This document shows positions 12,060 to 22,385 of a stretch of DNA of 64,000 nucleotides, one piece after another (within the stretch, counting starts at the first letter, position 1; the number at the start of each line of letters is the position of its first letter). Below the pieces are notes generated by a model. That model ran no database searches. It had not been told where the DNA came from and was given only the letters and a program-made list of their open reading frames with translations. The DNA comes from Mucor racemosus (taxonomy: Eukaryota; Mucoromycota; Mucoromycetes; Mucorales; Mucoraceae). The stretch covers positions 310,001-374,000 of the forward strand of contig JAPEHQ010000014.1 in assembly GCA_027405735.1 (NCBI GenBank). Direction: 5' to 3'. The position numbers and the translations under genes were made by a program.

Positions 12060-12400
12060 ATATGGAGGATTATATAAATGACTTTAAGTCTATGAGGTGG
12101 TAATGTGTTTGCTTTTTTCTTAGTAAGGATTTCAAAGAATTCGCTATACTTTTTCGGAACATTTGAATAGTCTTCTTCTGTAGCTGTCAATTCCATATTA
12201 TTGGAGGAGGACGCAGTAGCGATTGAGTTGGATATGGGGTACTCAACTATACGAATTACTTCGGCCGCATTGATATAGCAGAAATTATTTTAAGAGATGT
12301 CTTTCTTGATAGTAGCATAGGACACAAATTTAATATCAACATTGGAATTGGGGGCATATTAAAATGGGGTTCATTAATAATTTCATTTTTATTAATAGAG
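12060..12400 (-). pseudogene. Ty3/gypsy retrotransposon pol relic (pre-RT region)
   Basis: On the minus strand VPKKYSEFFEILTKKKANT is followed directly by LPPHR. This is the segment just upstream of the reverse transcriptase in Ty3/gypsy polyproteins (consensus of the type hxPxxYxxFxxVFxxxxAxxLPPHRxxDH). Upstream in the same direction is VDIKFVSYATIKKDIS, interrupted by a stop. There is no RT core, integrase or LTR nearby, so it is a short degraded fragment. Antisense context to repeat A copy 2, which begins about 175 bp downstream. Confidence 0.5.
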
Positions 12401-12574
12401 GTAGAAATGTTTGGGTGAGAGTTTAGGGTTTTGACACATTGAGATTGGTTAAAGCAATGATGAGCACAATGATTAGAATTAAAAGTAGTTGAGTGATACA
12501 GTATACAGTATGACCATTTGATGTTGGGTTTATTATTTTGTAAAACTTAAAACTCATTATCCAGGGCTTAATTT

Positions 12575-13755
12575 CTGTATCCACAAGATAGATCTACTTG
12601 ATTGCTACTCGTAATTTTTTGTTTCAACGAAAAATATTGATTTTTCGTCGAGATAATCAAAATAATAGTCGATATCACAGCTTACAGCTTATGATAACTG
12701 GGTTCCAAAATTTATTTTATAAAATGGACGAAAAATGATGAAAGAAACAAAATTGTTTAAATGTTCATGAACTGCAAAGTAAGTCAACCTAATGTATTAA
12801 ATAGTTTTTGTAGAGTTTTGGATTCTGCATCCATCTAAATAAAATTCAAACAAATATTTCACGTTAAATTTTGCGTAAAATGCAATTGAAATTTTGGAGG
12901 TTTTTTGAATATACGCATTAATTTTAATAAACATACCTAACATATAAGTAATTAAAATAATGCGCAAAAAAATTATCTATCGATCGAGCTATTGCGGAAT
13001 TTTCTAGCTCCATTTTTTGTAGAGAAAACCAGATTTTTGTCCAAAATTTTTTCAGTTTCAGAATTTGGGATGAGGGTATATAGGGGGAAAATGGAAGCTA
13101 GAAATGAAGGTTAATTTTTTTACATATTTTTGAGGATATCTCCACGAAAAATCAATATTTTTAAAAGAACTAAATTGGATCCAAGAGAGCTCAACGAGCT
13201 TGATGACATGAGTAAAAAAAAATGTTGCTCAATTTAACCAATACTTTGAAACCTACTATAGAAATGCCAAAAAAAAAATGAAAAAATAAAAGTGCTCAGA
13301 ATTTTTTTATATTAAAATATGTTATAGAGCACTTCAAAACAAATAAGTTTTATTATTAAAAAGTGCTAGTATAGCTTAATGTTTTCTGGAGTTATGAAGC
13401 CTCAAAGTTTTCAATCCGTTAGCAGATTAGCAGTGAAATACGCGTAAAAAATCTGAAACCTTAGCACTGAAAAATTAATACCAACTGAAAAAAATAGGAT
13501 ATTTCCGGATACTTGTTTTTGGATTAAAGGTAAACATCTCAGGTACATTGGCATATAATTTTATCTTGGTGTTATTTAGCGAAAAAAAAAAGTAGAGCAG
13601 GGATGAAAAGTGAGACCCAGTTTTTAAGGAAAAAGCAGTGGAGTTTAGGTGTTATTGAGCCTTTCATGAGATATAAAGTGAATTCACAAATAGCTAGCAT
13701 AATGCGACTAATTTATATCTATTTTGTGGTCTCTGAGGTATATCCTAAAAAATGT
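12575..13755 (+). repeat. Repeat A, copy 2 (5' truncated)
   Basis: Matches copy 1 from its position 5,318 onward (AAGATAGATC...) to GAGGTATATCCTAAA. High similarity over long blocks, for example TATCTATCGATCGAGCTATT. Non-coding. Confidence 0.8.
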
Positions 13756-14052
13756 TGGCATGAAACTAGAAATTAAAAAGAGGGAATGTTCCATTTCTAT
13801 TAATTGTTCAAATTTGAAGAGCCCCAATTGCATTATAAAAAGTTGTAAAATGCCGTGAAGGAAGTGTGTACTTTTACTCCGCACGTCTCATAACAGCAAC
13901 GTTTCAAGATAAATTTTGGATTGCTTATGGAGAATATCTACAAATATCTGCCGTCATAATAGTCATATCGATTAGCTATATCCTAAAATATTTCCAAAAA
14001 AAAAATCCCCATAAACGTCTCACGTTAATCAGGAAAAAGCTAAAAAGAAAGT

Positions 14053-14125
14053 TGAGGCTACCAGGGGTCGAACCTGGAATCTCCTGATTCGTAGTCAGAC
14101 GCCTTATCCATTGGGCCATAGCCCC
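14053..14125 (-). tRNA. tRNA-Arg(ACG): tRNA-Arg (anticodon ACG)
   Basis: The 73-nt minus-strand sequence folds as a cloverleaf without intron. The acceptor stem GGGGCTA/TAGCCTC pairs with one G-U, the anticodon loop is CTACGAA with ACG at 34-36, and the T arm is CCAGG-TTCGACC-CCTGG with discriminator A. A box TGGCCCAATGG and B box GGTTCGACC are present. A T-run (CTTTTTAG) just downstream on the minus strand is a pol III terminator. ACG, read as ICG after deamination, decodes CGU/CGC/CGA. It is the only clean RNA gene seen in a repeat-rich stretch. Confidence 0.95.
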
Positions 14126-15680
14126 TCAACTTGAAAGTAAAATCAATATTAGTTATATAATATCCTACATAACAATAAAACGTCACGTGATTTCTCGTTC
14201 ATTGTAATGTGTTAACAAATGCACTGATGTATGTGGCAGTAGAAGCTTTTAAAATAAACTAATATTTAACTTATAATATATAGCTATTCTGAAAAATAAA
14301 ACTATATACTCTCTTTTGTTAAACCAATGTTTAAATCATTCAGTTTGCTGGTTGGTACCCATATCCAATATCCAAAAACTTATTTGGACGAGAGATCAAT
14401 CTATATACATAAAACTATTTATTTTTTGTATCATTATCTACACAATAGTTTTAGTATAGGAGCATCATAAATTGTGCTAATCAATACAGAATCAAGAAGT
14501 GAATAATTGGCTTTTATTAATACTCTATGGGCATCCAATTAATGATTCCTCGAGTAATAGCAAAGCCTGGTACTTTTCAATGAAAATAGGGTAGAAGGAT
14601 GATTTGAGCATTTCAGGCCCAGTTATAGATGATTTTTTCTATACATGTCTTTGAAAATGTTCAAGTTATTTGTATTGATTCCAAGTTTTCTATAAAGAAA
14701 AAAAATATTAAAATGTTTTTGACATGCATAATAATATTATAAAACGAAAAATTATTATTGAAATGTTTCAATAGTGCTGAAACAAATCTTTAAAATATTT
14801 TTACTGGGTGTCACTACGTTTTCGCTAAATATTATGATATATGATAATAAGCAATAATTATCTATCAAGGATTGATATAGGTTGAGATAGGCAGTGCATT
14901 GCTTATAATACCAGTTGAGGACATTGGTTGTATAATAAAAGAAGGAATAATTTTTTTCATGAAACATGTGTTTTCATTATATAATTTTATCCAAAACAAT
15001 CGTAAAAGTGCCCCATAAAAAGTTACATCTTACTCAAAATAATTGCCAAGCATAGCTTCTCTTGCTTTTTCAATTTGATCACATCAGGATAGCATTCAAT
15101 AGTAAAAAAAGCTTTAGAAGAAAAGATTTAATAAACAAACATTGCAAAGAAATTAAGAATGGTAGCGATGAGAAACTTCATGGTTACCTTAGAAAAAAAC
15201 AGAATGTTGATTTATACAGCTTTCTGCAGGCAGTATCTATTCCTTAATTATTAGAATTAAAGACAACTAGACAAATTATGATGTAAGAAAACAGTGATTA
15301 TAGTTTCTAGATAGATTGCTCGCTTTTTTCATGCAAGTTTTCCCTTTGATCTTGTGGATGTTTTTGCGTTGATTTTCAGGCACATTTGAGCTTCTGTTGA
15401 AGCCATTTTTCAGAAAATCTGTGACCATTGTATAAAGCACTATCCAATGAAAAAAATCGAATCGAAATTTTTTTTTTTAATATGGTGGAAATTGAAAAAC
15501 ATGTAAATCCTCCTCTTTCACCTTTACAACCTTTTAAGGATAAAATAGACGAGTATGTTGAAATTATTTTTGCAGCAGCATTTTGGATTCCTTTTCCTAT
15601 AGTTTACTCGAGAGATTTGGTCAATTTGGAAATATGTATATGGAAATGGCTTGAAAGTAAAACAGATTTCTCGATTATTT
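14126..15680. other. AT-rich spacer upstream of RPL21
   Basis: No supported gene. An 84-codon open stretch near 15,428-15,682 (containing MVEIEKHVNPPLSPLQPFKD) looks mildly coding but has no recognised homology, no splice partners and no conserved neighbour. Confidence 0.45.
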
Positions 15681-15792
15681 AGTTTCGATATTTATTTTTC
15701 TTGGAAGATGAAAATTTTTTTCGACATGTAAACTTGGGGAAATTGGAAATCTAAAATCAATTGCATTGAAATTTTAAAAAAGAACAATAATT

Positions 15793-15818
15793 TACTAACA
15801 TTTTCTTGATAATTTTAG
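15793..15818 (+). other. Branch point and 3' splice site of a probable 5'-UTR intron of RPL21
   Basis: A perfect TACTAAC branch site at 15,793-15,799 is followed by a pyrimidine-rich run and TTTTAG ending at 15,818, two bases before the RPL21 ATG. This implies an intron in the leader; the donor is not certain (a GTAAAC is present near 15,728). Confidence 0.55.
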
Positions 15819-15820
15819 AA

Positions 15821-16472
15821 ATGCCTCACTCATTCGGTCGTATGTATTGGAAAAAAAAAAAAAAATTAGGAACAGAGGAAGCTCATTTAACATTTGAATA
15901 GTTCGTGCTCGTACTCGTCACATGTTCTCTCGTAAGTTCAGAGAGCATGGTTCCATCCCTCTCTCCACTTACTTGAAGACTTACAAGGTTGGTGATATCG
16001 TCGATATCAAGGCCAATGCTGCTGTCCAAAAGGGTATGCCCCACAAGTTCTACCACGGGTAAGTCGAGCACACACATTGGATTTCAAGAATTATGCAATT
16101 AAAAAAGTAATATAGTCGTACCGGTGTCATCTTCAATGTCACCAAGTCTTCCGTCGGTGTCCTCGTTCACAAGAACGTTGGCAACCGTTATTTGGAGAAG
16201 CGTGTCAACGTCCGTGTTGAACACATCAAGCACTCCAAGTGTCGTCAAGAGTTCTTGGATCGTGTTGTTTCCAACGCTCAAAAGAAGAAGGAAGCTAAGG
16301 AAGCTGGTGGTAAGTGAAATTTTATGAAACATTGATCTTGTATATTCACATTATTATAGTCTCTTTCAACTTGAAGAGACTTCCTGCTCAACCTCGTGAG
16401 GCTCGTCACATTTCTACCAAGTTCAATGTTCCTCAAACCCTTGCTCCTATTCCCTATGAAACTCTCATCTAA
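15821..16472 (+). CDS. RPL21: 60S ribosomal protein L21 (eL21)
   Basis: Exons 15,821-15,839, 15,902-16,058, 16,116-16,309 and 16,360-16,472 give 160 residues, the usual length for eL21. Exon 1 is only 19 nt (MPHSFG plus one base). Diagnostic stretches are [65 protein letters not shown] and the C-terminus [14 protein letters not shown]. The protein sits in the central protuberance region of the large subunit. The exons are markedly richer in C-ending codons (CGTCAC, GTCCTC) than the surrounding genes, as expected for a highly expressed gene. The splice as written gives GLRARTR where most homologues have GYRxRTR. Introns are all GT-AG and short. Confidence 0.95.
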
Positions 16473-16838
16473 GGTGGATATTGCATTGCTCTTTGCTTGT
16501 TGTTTTATATATAATTTTCATCGTGTATAGAATAATAAACCTGAATCAGTATATTTGATTAACTATCCTAAGCCTTCTTTCTACCCTTAATAGTTTAAGT
16601 GACAGGGTTTACTTTTCTTTCCCTCCCATCCCCTTTTCGGATTGTCGGCTTTGGTCCGCTTCAAATGTTTTTGAACCAAGGAAGTTGCCTTGAAGTCTGC
16701 GGATGTTGGATTGAATTTTTCTTTTTTAGACACATTTCAAGGACCCCTTTCTTTTACTCTTTCCCTCTTTCTTTACCTCAACGCTCTCTTACCCCCCCTT
16801 TTCAACGTCGATTTTCTTCAAAAAAAAAAGTTTAGGAA
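16473..16838 (+). promoter_or_regulatory. RPL21 terminator / nucleotide-carrier promoter region
   Basis: 366 bp between two co-oriented genes. AATAATAAAC near 16,529 is a candidate poly(A) signal region for RPL21. The last 110 bp is strongly pyrimidine-rich (CCCTTTCTTTTACTC, TTACCCCCCC), a common fungal core-promoter feature, just before the carrier ATG. Confidence 0.4.
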
Positions 16839-18136
16839 ATGACTACCACTGCTACAGCTGCTCCAGTTTACCAACATATTCCCGCTTTAGAAGCTCCAAA
16901 ATTAAAGCAATCTAAATCTTATGTACATTTTGTTGCAGGAGGGTAAAGTATAATTGCAAGGAATCTCTTGATGATTGCGGCATTAAATCAATTCATTATT
17001 ATAGTGTTGGTGGACTTGTAGGTGCAGTATGTACCTCACCCCTTGATGTAGTAAAGACAAGATTACAGGTAAATATTTGTCCAAAATGTCATCACTTGTT
17101 ATCATGGCATTGACATTCATTATAGTCGACTTTTTATCAACAAACAATGAGACAACCAAATATGCATAGAAATGGCTTCATTCTTGGTCATTTCATTGAA
17201 ACAGGAAAGCTATTATTGTAAGTATATGTAGGCATGATGAGATTTCTTTGTTTGATTCTCAAACATTCAAATAGGCGTATCAATCAGGTTGAAGGATTCC
17301 GTGGATATTTCAAAGGTTTGGGTCCCAATTTAGTTGGTGTCATTCCTGCCAGATCAATCAATTTCTTTGTATATGGAAACGGCAAGAAATTCTATACAGA
17401 CAAAAATGGTGGTAAAGAAACTGCCGGTGTACATTTAATTTCTGCAGCTACTGCAGGTAAGAGAAAAATGAAATTAAACAAATCCTGTTTCTGACATATT
17501 TCATTAAAGGTGTCTTTACTTCAACAGCTACCAATCCAATCTGGGTTATCAAAACTCGCTTACAATTACAGGGAGCAAATGGCATGCGTAAATATTCTGG
17601 TAGTCTTGATTGTTTGTTTAAAATCCTTCGCCAGGAGGGTTTCCGTGGCCTATATAAGGGTATGAGTGCATCATATTTAGGTACAGTATTTATGAATGTA
17701 CATCATGTAGAATATTTTTATTTAATATTTGCATATAGGTGTTGCTGAAGGTACAATTCAATGGGTGATCTATGAGAATCTGAAAAAGAAATGGAGTGTG
17801 CCTAAAGATGAAATCCAATTAAATCAAAAAATGTATGGTGGAAAAACCTTACAAGATTGGGCAGGCCATTTAGGAGCAGCTGCAACATCTAAATTTGTAG
17901 CAGCATGTGTTGCTTATCCACATGAAGTTATCCGTACTAGACTTAGACAACCATCAGAAAATGGAGTACGCAAATATACCGGCTTATGGCAATGCTTGCG
18001 TCTTGTTGCCAAGGAAGAAGGTGTCGTTGCATTATACGGTGGTATGACAGCTCATTTATTGAGAGTTGTACCTAATGCTGCTATCATGTTCTTTTGTTAT
18101 GAAGCCATTGTTCAAAAATATGAACATTCTTTCTAA
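16839..18136 (+). CDS. RIM2: Mitochondrial carrier, RIM2/SLC25A33-36-like pyrimidine nucleotide transporter
   Basis: Six exons (16,839-16,942, 17,005-17,068, 17,126-17,217, 17,275-17,456, 17,510-17,680, 17,739-18,136) encode 336 residues. All three carrier signatures are present: SPLDVVKTRLQ, TNPIWVIKTRLQL and AYPHEVIRTRLRQ. The second one with Trp (PxWxxK) and the third with HEVIRTRLRQ are typical of the RIM2/PNC branch, which exchanges pyrimidine (deoxy)nucleotides across the inner mitochondrial membrane. Each is followed by the paired motif (EGFRGYFKGLGP, EGFRGLYKGMSAS, EGVVALYGGM). It is a little shorter than yeast Rim2 (377) with a short N-terminus. Branch assignment is by motif recognition, so another nucleotide or folate carrier cannot be fully excluded. 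Confidence 0.88.
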
Positions 18137-18347
18137 AGATTTACTATATTATAATTTCTTCCTTTCCTTTCATTCTATCACTGTATATTATTTTCTTGAT
18201 TTCACCTTAGATTTTCTTATCATTTCATATATTATCATTTACTTTCAAACTGCTGACCTCTAAATAAAGAACTAAAAACCTAATTACCTTGCAATTTTTT
18301 TCGTCAATTCTGCTCTTTTTCTCTTTCTAAAATTCGAAGATTTACAA

Positions 18348-18626
18348 ATGTCTCCATCTATTATTAAATCAGGGGAAGTTCCAGTCGATTCAGATTTCGA
18401 TTTGCAAAAATGGCTGAAAGAAATTGAGGGCGCCGAGAACCTCATGAATGAAGTCGAAGCAAAAGCTGATACTCTTCAAGCTAAAGTAGATGCTCTTTTA
18501 CTAGAAGTCGGTCAGCCTGTCATTACCGAACAAAACCAAGACACTATTATGGTCGATTCAAGCACTATTTCCGATGAACAAAGAAAGGAAACACTCGATG
18601 AAGAGCAAGAAAAGAAATCTAGTTAA
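18348..18626 (+). CDS. Small acidic coiled-coil protein, bublin (BBLN/UPF0184)-like
   Basis: A single-exon 92-residue protein. Residues about 20-57 (WLKEIEGAENLMNEVEAKAD, TLQAKVDALLLEV) have a clean heptad pattern, followed by an acidic, low-complexity tail. The pattern (two short helices, a charged hinge, then LxxxLxALL) resembles animal bublin coiled-coil proteins, which shape intermediate-filament networks, but the resemblance is short and coiled coils are easily confused. The ATG is preceded by CAAA and a pyrimidine-rich leader. It lies 211 bp after the carrier gene and 147 bp before PPE1, in the same orientation. Expression is likely given the compact setting; function is open. Confidence 0.65.
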   Translation: MSPSIIKSGEVPVDSDFDLQKWLKEIEGAENLMNEVEAKADTLQAKVDALLLEVGQPVITEQNQDTIMVDSSTISDEQRKETLDEEQEKKSS

Positions 18627-18773
18627 AAATTACAACAACAACAAAAAAAAAAAAAAAAAAATAGCGTTGATGATACGTATACCCAGGGAAAATGAAATTT
18701 AAATAATAAAACTCTACTGTGCACGCGCGGTTTTTAGTAATCGAATATTTTTCTTTTTATATCTATTTTAATA

Positions 18774-20121
18774 ATGTCGTCTTTACAGAAGGATATGTTC
18801 AAAAAATCAGCATTACCTCCTTTAGATAGCTTAAGAGAGGATGAAGATGGCGATTCAACAGCAAGGTAAATATACCAGTCTTTATTTGGGTCATGTTGAA
18901 TTCTGATGCGCAATAGACTTCCAAAAAATGCAGCATCATCTTCAGCTGCTAGGCAACCAAACCTATCTCATTTTGCTCCAACTTCCTGGCAAGATTACTT
19001 TGAGACAAGTCTCGACGTAGCAATACCAAATACATCTGATATATCCTTTTAATTAATATTATGTTCTGATTAATGCATGATTTTATATATATCTTTTCCT
19101 TGACTCCTTCCACACATATTTCGTATTTATAAAAATAGCCCGAGGAAGGAAAACGGCCCTTTCTTTGTAATGCACCATGGTGCAGGCTCATCAGGGTTGA
19201 CATTTGGAATAACAGCTAAATATATTAAAGAATTATCACAAAATGAATGCGGTGTCATTGCGATAGATTGCAGAGGCCACGGCGCCTCTAAAACGGAAGT
19301 ATTTGATAGCGATTTTTCTTTAGAAACATTAACAAATGATTTGATCAGCATAATCAAAGAAACAGTAAAAACTGATCAAGATATCATTCTAGTTGGTCAT
19401 AGGTATATTTTAATGATTAAAATATTAATGAAAGTTTTTAGAGTACTGACATAATATTTAGCATGGGTGGATCAGTCGTTGTCAATGTAGCATATAAGAA
19501 GGTTTTAAAAAATATCATTGGTGTTGGTGTATTGGATGTTGTGGAAGGATCCGCCATGGATGCATTATCCTCAATGACAAAAATTCTGAGTTCAAGGCCT
19601 AAAAGATTCAATTCAGCAGAACAAGCAATTATGTGGTGGTAACTTTGCAATCATCTCTTGAAAATAAACATACCTAAATTTTTGTTATTAGTATTCAATC
19701 AGACACGGTTAGAAACGTGGTGTCAGCAAAATTGTCTGTTCCTGCTTTGATCGAATTAACCAACGATAACAAATTCAAATGGATCACAGACTTGATTAGA
19801 ACACAACCCTTTTGGTCTGAGTGGTTTGAAGGATTAAGCGACAAATTTTTGAACTCGGGTACAGCCAAACTACTTATATTGGCAGGCACAGATAGATTAG
19901 ACAAACCATTGATTATTGGACAAATGCAAGGTAAATATTTTGAGTCTATCAATGCAGTAGTAGTAGCTAATTATATGTATATAGGCAAGTTCCAACTAAA
20001 CATCTTTCCTGATGCTGGCCATTTTTTACAAGAAGATACACCTCAAAAGACTGCTGTATGTTTGGTGGAGTTTTGGAAAAGAAATCAACGTTTAGTATTG
20101 CCTCCAAAAGTGAAGGTTTAA
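18774..20121 (+). CDS. PPE1: Protein phosphatase methylesterase 1 (PP2A demethylase)
   Basis: Six exons: 18,774-18,865, 18,917-19,040, 19,116-19,402, 19,462-19,638, 19,692-19,930 and 19,985-20,121; 351 residues. The alpha/beta-hydrolase core is complete: HHGAGSSGLTF oxyanion region, nucleophile elbow GHSMGG (Ser about 168, the Ser codon split by intron 3), catalytic Asp in LAGTDRLDKP (about 294) and His in DAGHFLQED (about 319). SWQDYFE, FRIYK, WFEGLS and IGQMQGKF are landmarks of PPME1/Ppe1. The enzyme removes the C-terminal methyl ester from the PP2A catalytic subunit, opposing LCMT1/Ppm1. Intron 2 (19,041-19,115) is an AT-AC U12-type intron; without it the conserved FRIYK segment cannot be joined in frame. 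The other four introns are ordinary GT-AG. Confidence 0.94.
19041..19115 (+). other. U12-type AT-AC spliceosomal intron in PPE1
   Basis: 75 nt, phase 0. The 5' splice site reads ATATCCTTTT (U12 consensus ATATCCTTT), the branch site TTCCTTGAC at 19,096-19,104 matches the U12 consensus TTCCTTRAY exactly, and the intron ends CAC at 19,115, 12 nt after the branch A. There is no GT-AG alternative that keeps the frame between NTSD and IFRIYK. Confidence 0.92.
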
Positions 20122-20388
20122 TGAAAAGCATTGTTCTCAATTAATTTAAATATAATACTTTTGATCTATACAGAGGGTTTAAGGTTTACTAAATAAACAA
20201 GAACACTTGACCTATTGGCTGGTTTGGCACATCGTATAAACATTATTACATTATACGAAGGTAAATATTCAAGTGAGACATGCTTGATTTCAATTAAAGA
20301 TACAAATTAAACAATGCATGCTTCTTAATGTGTCTACAGCAAGTTTTTACTTGACAAATCTCGAAAAAGTATAATGATGAACAGAGTT

Positions 20389-20425
<37 letters not shown>

Positions 20426-20794
20426 ATCCAAAAGCACCAAGATTCCAGCATTTGATTTGACCGATCTAGATATATAAGCTAGAGTAAACTCTCTAAAATC
20501 CGGATACTGAATCCTTACTGCATATAATCAAGCTGTCTGATTTGTGATGCTTCAACATATCATTGACCTAACACAGTTTTACAATTAATTAATTAATTAA
20601 AGCTTCATAATTTTTTTTTTTTTTTTTTTTTTTGCGTTTTTGCATTTTTGCATTTTTCAATTGTTTTTGAAAGATTGAAAAGCTTCTAAAGTTGAGTAAT
20701 GGAATATTTGTATTCTCATCTGATAATCGTAATAACGACTTATTCAAAGCCTTTTTCAATTTGATGGAGAAACATGAAGTTAAGTACATTTTTG
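20122..20794. other. Spacer with two long poly(T) tracts
   Basis: T-runs of roughly 30 nt at about 20,391-20,423 and 22 nt at about 20,612-20,633, the latter followed by GCGTTTTTGCATTTTTGCAT. These may be poly(A) tails of retro-inserted sequence on the minus strand or simple slippage; no insert body is recognised. No gene. Confidence 0.5.
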
Positions 20795-22385
20795 ATTTTG
20801 ACCCTAATGGGGTCTCAATTTTCCTCTCTTTTCTATAACTGAGCTCATATCAAACGCTTTTCAGGATATATCTTAGACACTACTAAATAGAAATAAATTG
20901 ATCGCATTATGCTACCTATCCCTAAATTTATTTTATATCTCACAAAAGACTCAAAAACGCGTAAAATCCACTGCTTTTTCTTTGAAAATTAAGTCTCATT
21001 TTTCATCCCTGCTCTACTTTTTTTTTCACTAAATAACACCAAGAAAACATTATATGCCAATGTACCTGAGATGTTCACCTGTAATCCAAAAACAAGTATC
21101 CGGAAATATTCTACTTTTTACAGTCGGTATTAATTTTTCAGTGCTAAGGTTTCAGATTTTTTACGCGTATTTCACTGCTAATCTGCTAACGGATTGAAAA
21201 CTTTGAGACTTCATATCTCTAGAAAAAATTAAGCTATACTAACACTTTTTAATGATGAAACTTACTTGTTTTGAAGTGCTCTATAACATATTTTAACATA
21301 AAAAAATTCTGAGCACTTTTATTTTTTTTCATTTTTTTTTGGCATTTCTATAGTAGGTTTCAAAATATTGATTAAATTGAGCAGCATTTTTTTTTACTCA
21401 TATTATCAAGCTCGTTGAGCTCTCTCGGACCCAATTTAGTTTTTTTAAAAATATTAATTTTTCGTGGAGATATCCTCAAAAATATGTACAAAAATATACC
21501 TCCATTTCTGGCGTCCATTTTCCCCTTGTATACCCTCGTCCCAAATTCTGAAACTAAAAAAATTTTGGACAAAAATCTGGTTTTCTCTACAAAAAATGGA
21601 GCTAGAAAATTTCGCAATAGCTCGATCGATAGATAATTTTTTTGCGCATCATTCCAATTACTTATATGTCAAATGTGTTTATCAAAATTAATGTGTATCT
21701 TCAAAAAACCTCCAAAATTTCAATTGCATTTTACGCAAAATTTAACGTGAAATGTTTGTTTGAATTTTATTTAGATGGATGCAGAATTTAGAACTGTATA
21801 AAAGCTATTTAATACGCTAGGTCGACTTGCTTTGCAGTTCATGAACATTTAAACAATTTTGTTTTTTTGAATCATTTTTCATTCATTTCAACAAATAAAT
21901 TTTGGAACCCCGTTACCATTGGGTTTAAGCTGTGGCAAAACTATTATTTTGATTATCTCGACGAAAAATCAATATTTTTTGCCGAAACAAAAATTACAGA
22001 GTAGCTTAGAGTTAGGCCTATCTTGTGAATACAAAAAATCAAGTCTCAATTTAGGTACTCATTTTTTAATAATCAATTGTAGGTAAAACTTGGTCATTTC
22101 TGGTCAATATCTGGTATTAATATTTCTATTTTCCGAGAGATATCAATGTCTTATGGAGTAAAATTACATGTTCTTTAAAGATTTTACATGATTCAACTTA
22201 ATATTGTTGGACAAAAATATTCAAAACCATTTAAAAACAATCTGAAGCCTACTTTTTACAACTGTAAAAAATCGATAACGGAACCCTATCTCAGCGAATT
22301 TCGATTCTAATAACTTCAAACTTTACATAAAATTAGGGACACCTCTTTGACACGCTGATCTCAAAGGGAAACGTCCACAACCTAC
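20795..22385 (-). repeat. Repeat A, copy 3 (inverted, near full length)
   Basis: Reverse complement of copy 1, from the GTTATAGAAAAGAG end at about 20,830 to the GTAGGTTGTGGACG end at about 22,385, and possibly extending to about 22,450 where it still matches the start of copy 4 (CAGTAAGCTAT). Non-coding; small open frames inside it are not conserved between copies. Confidence 0.8.
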
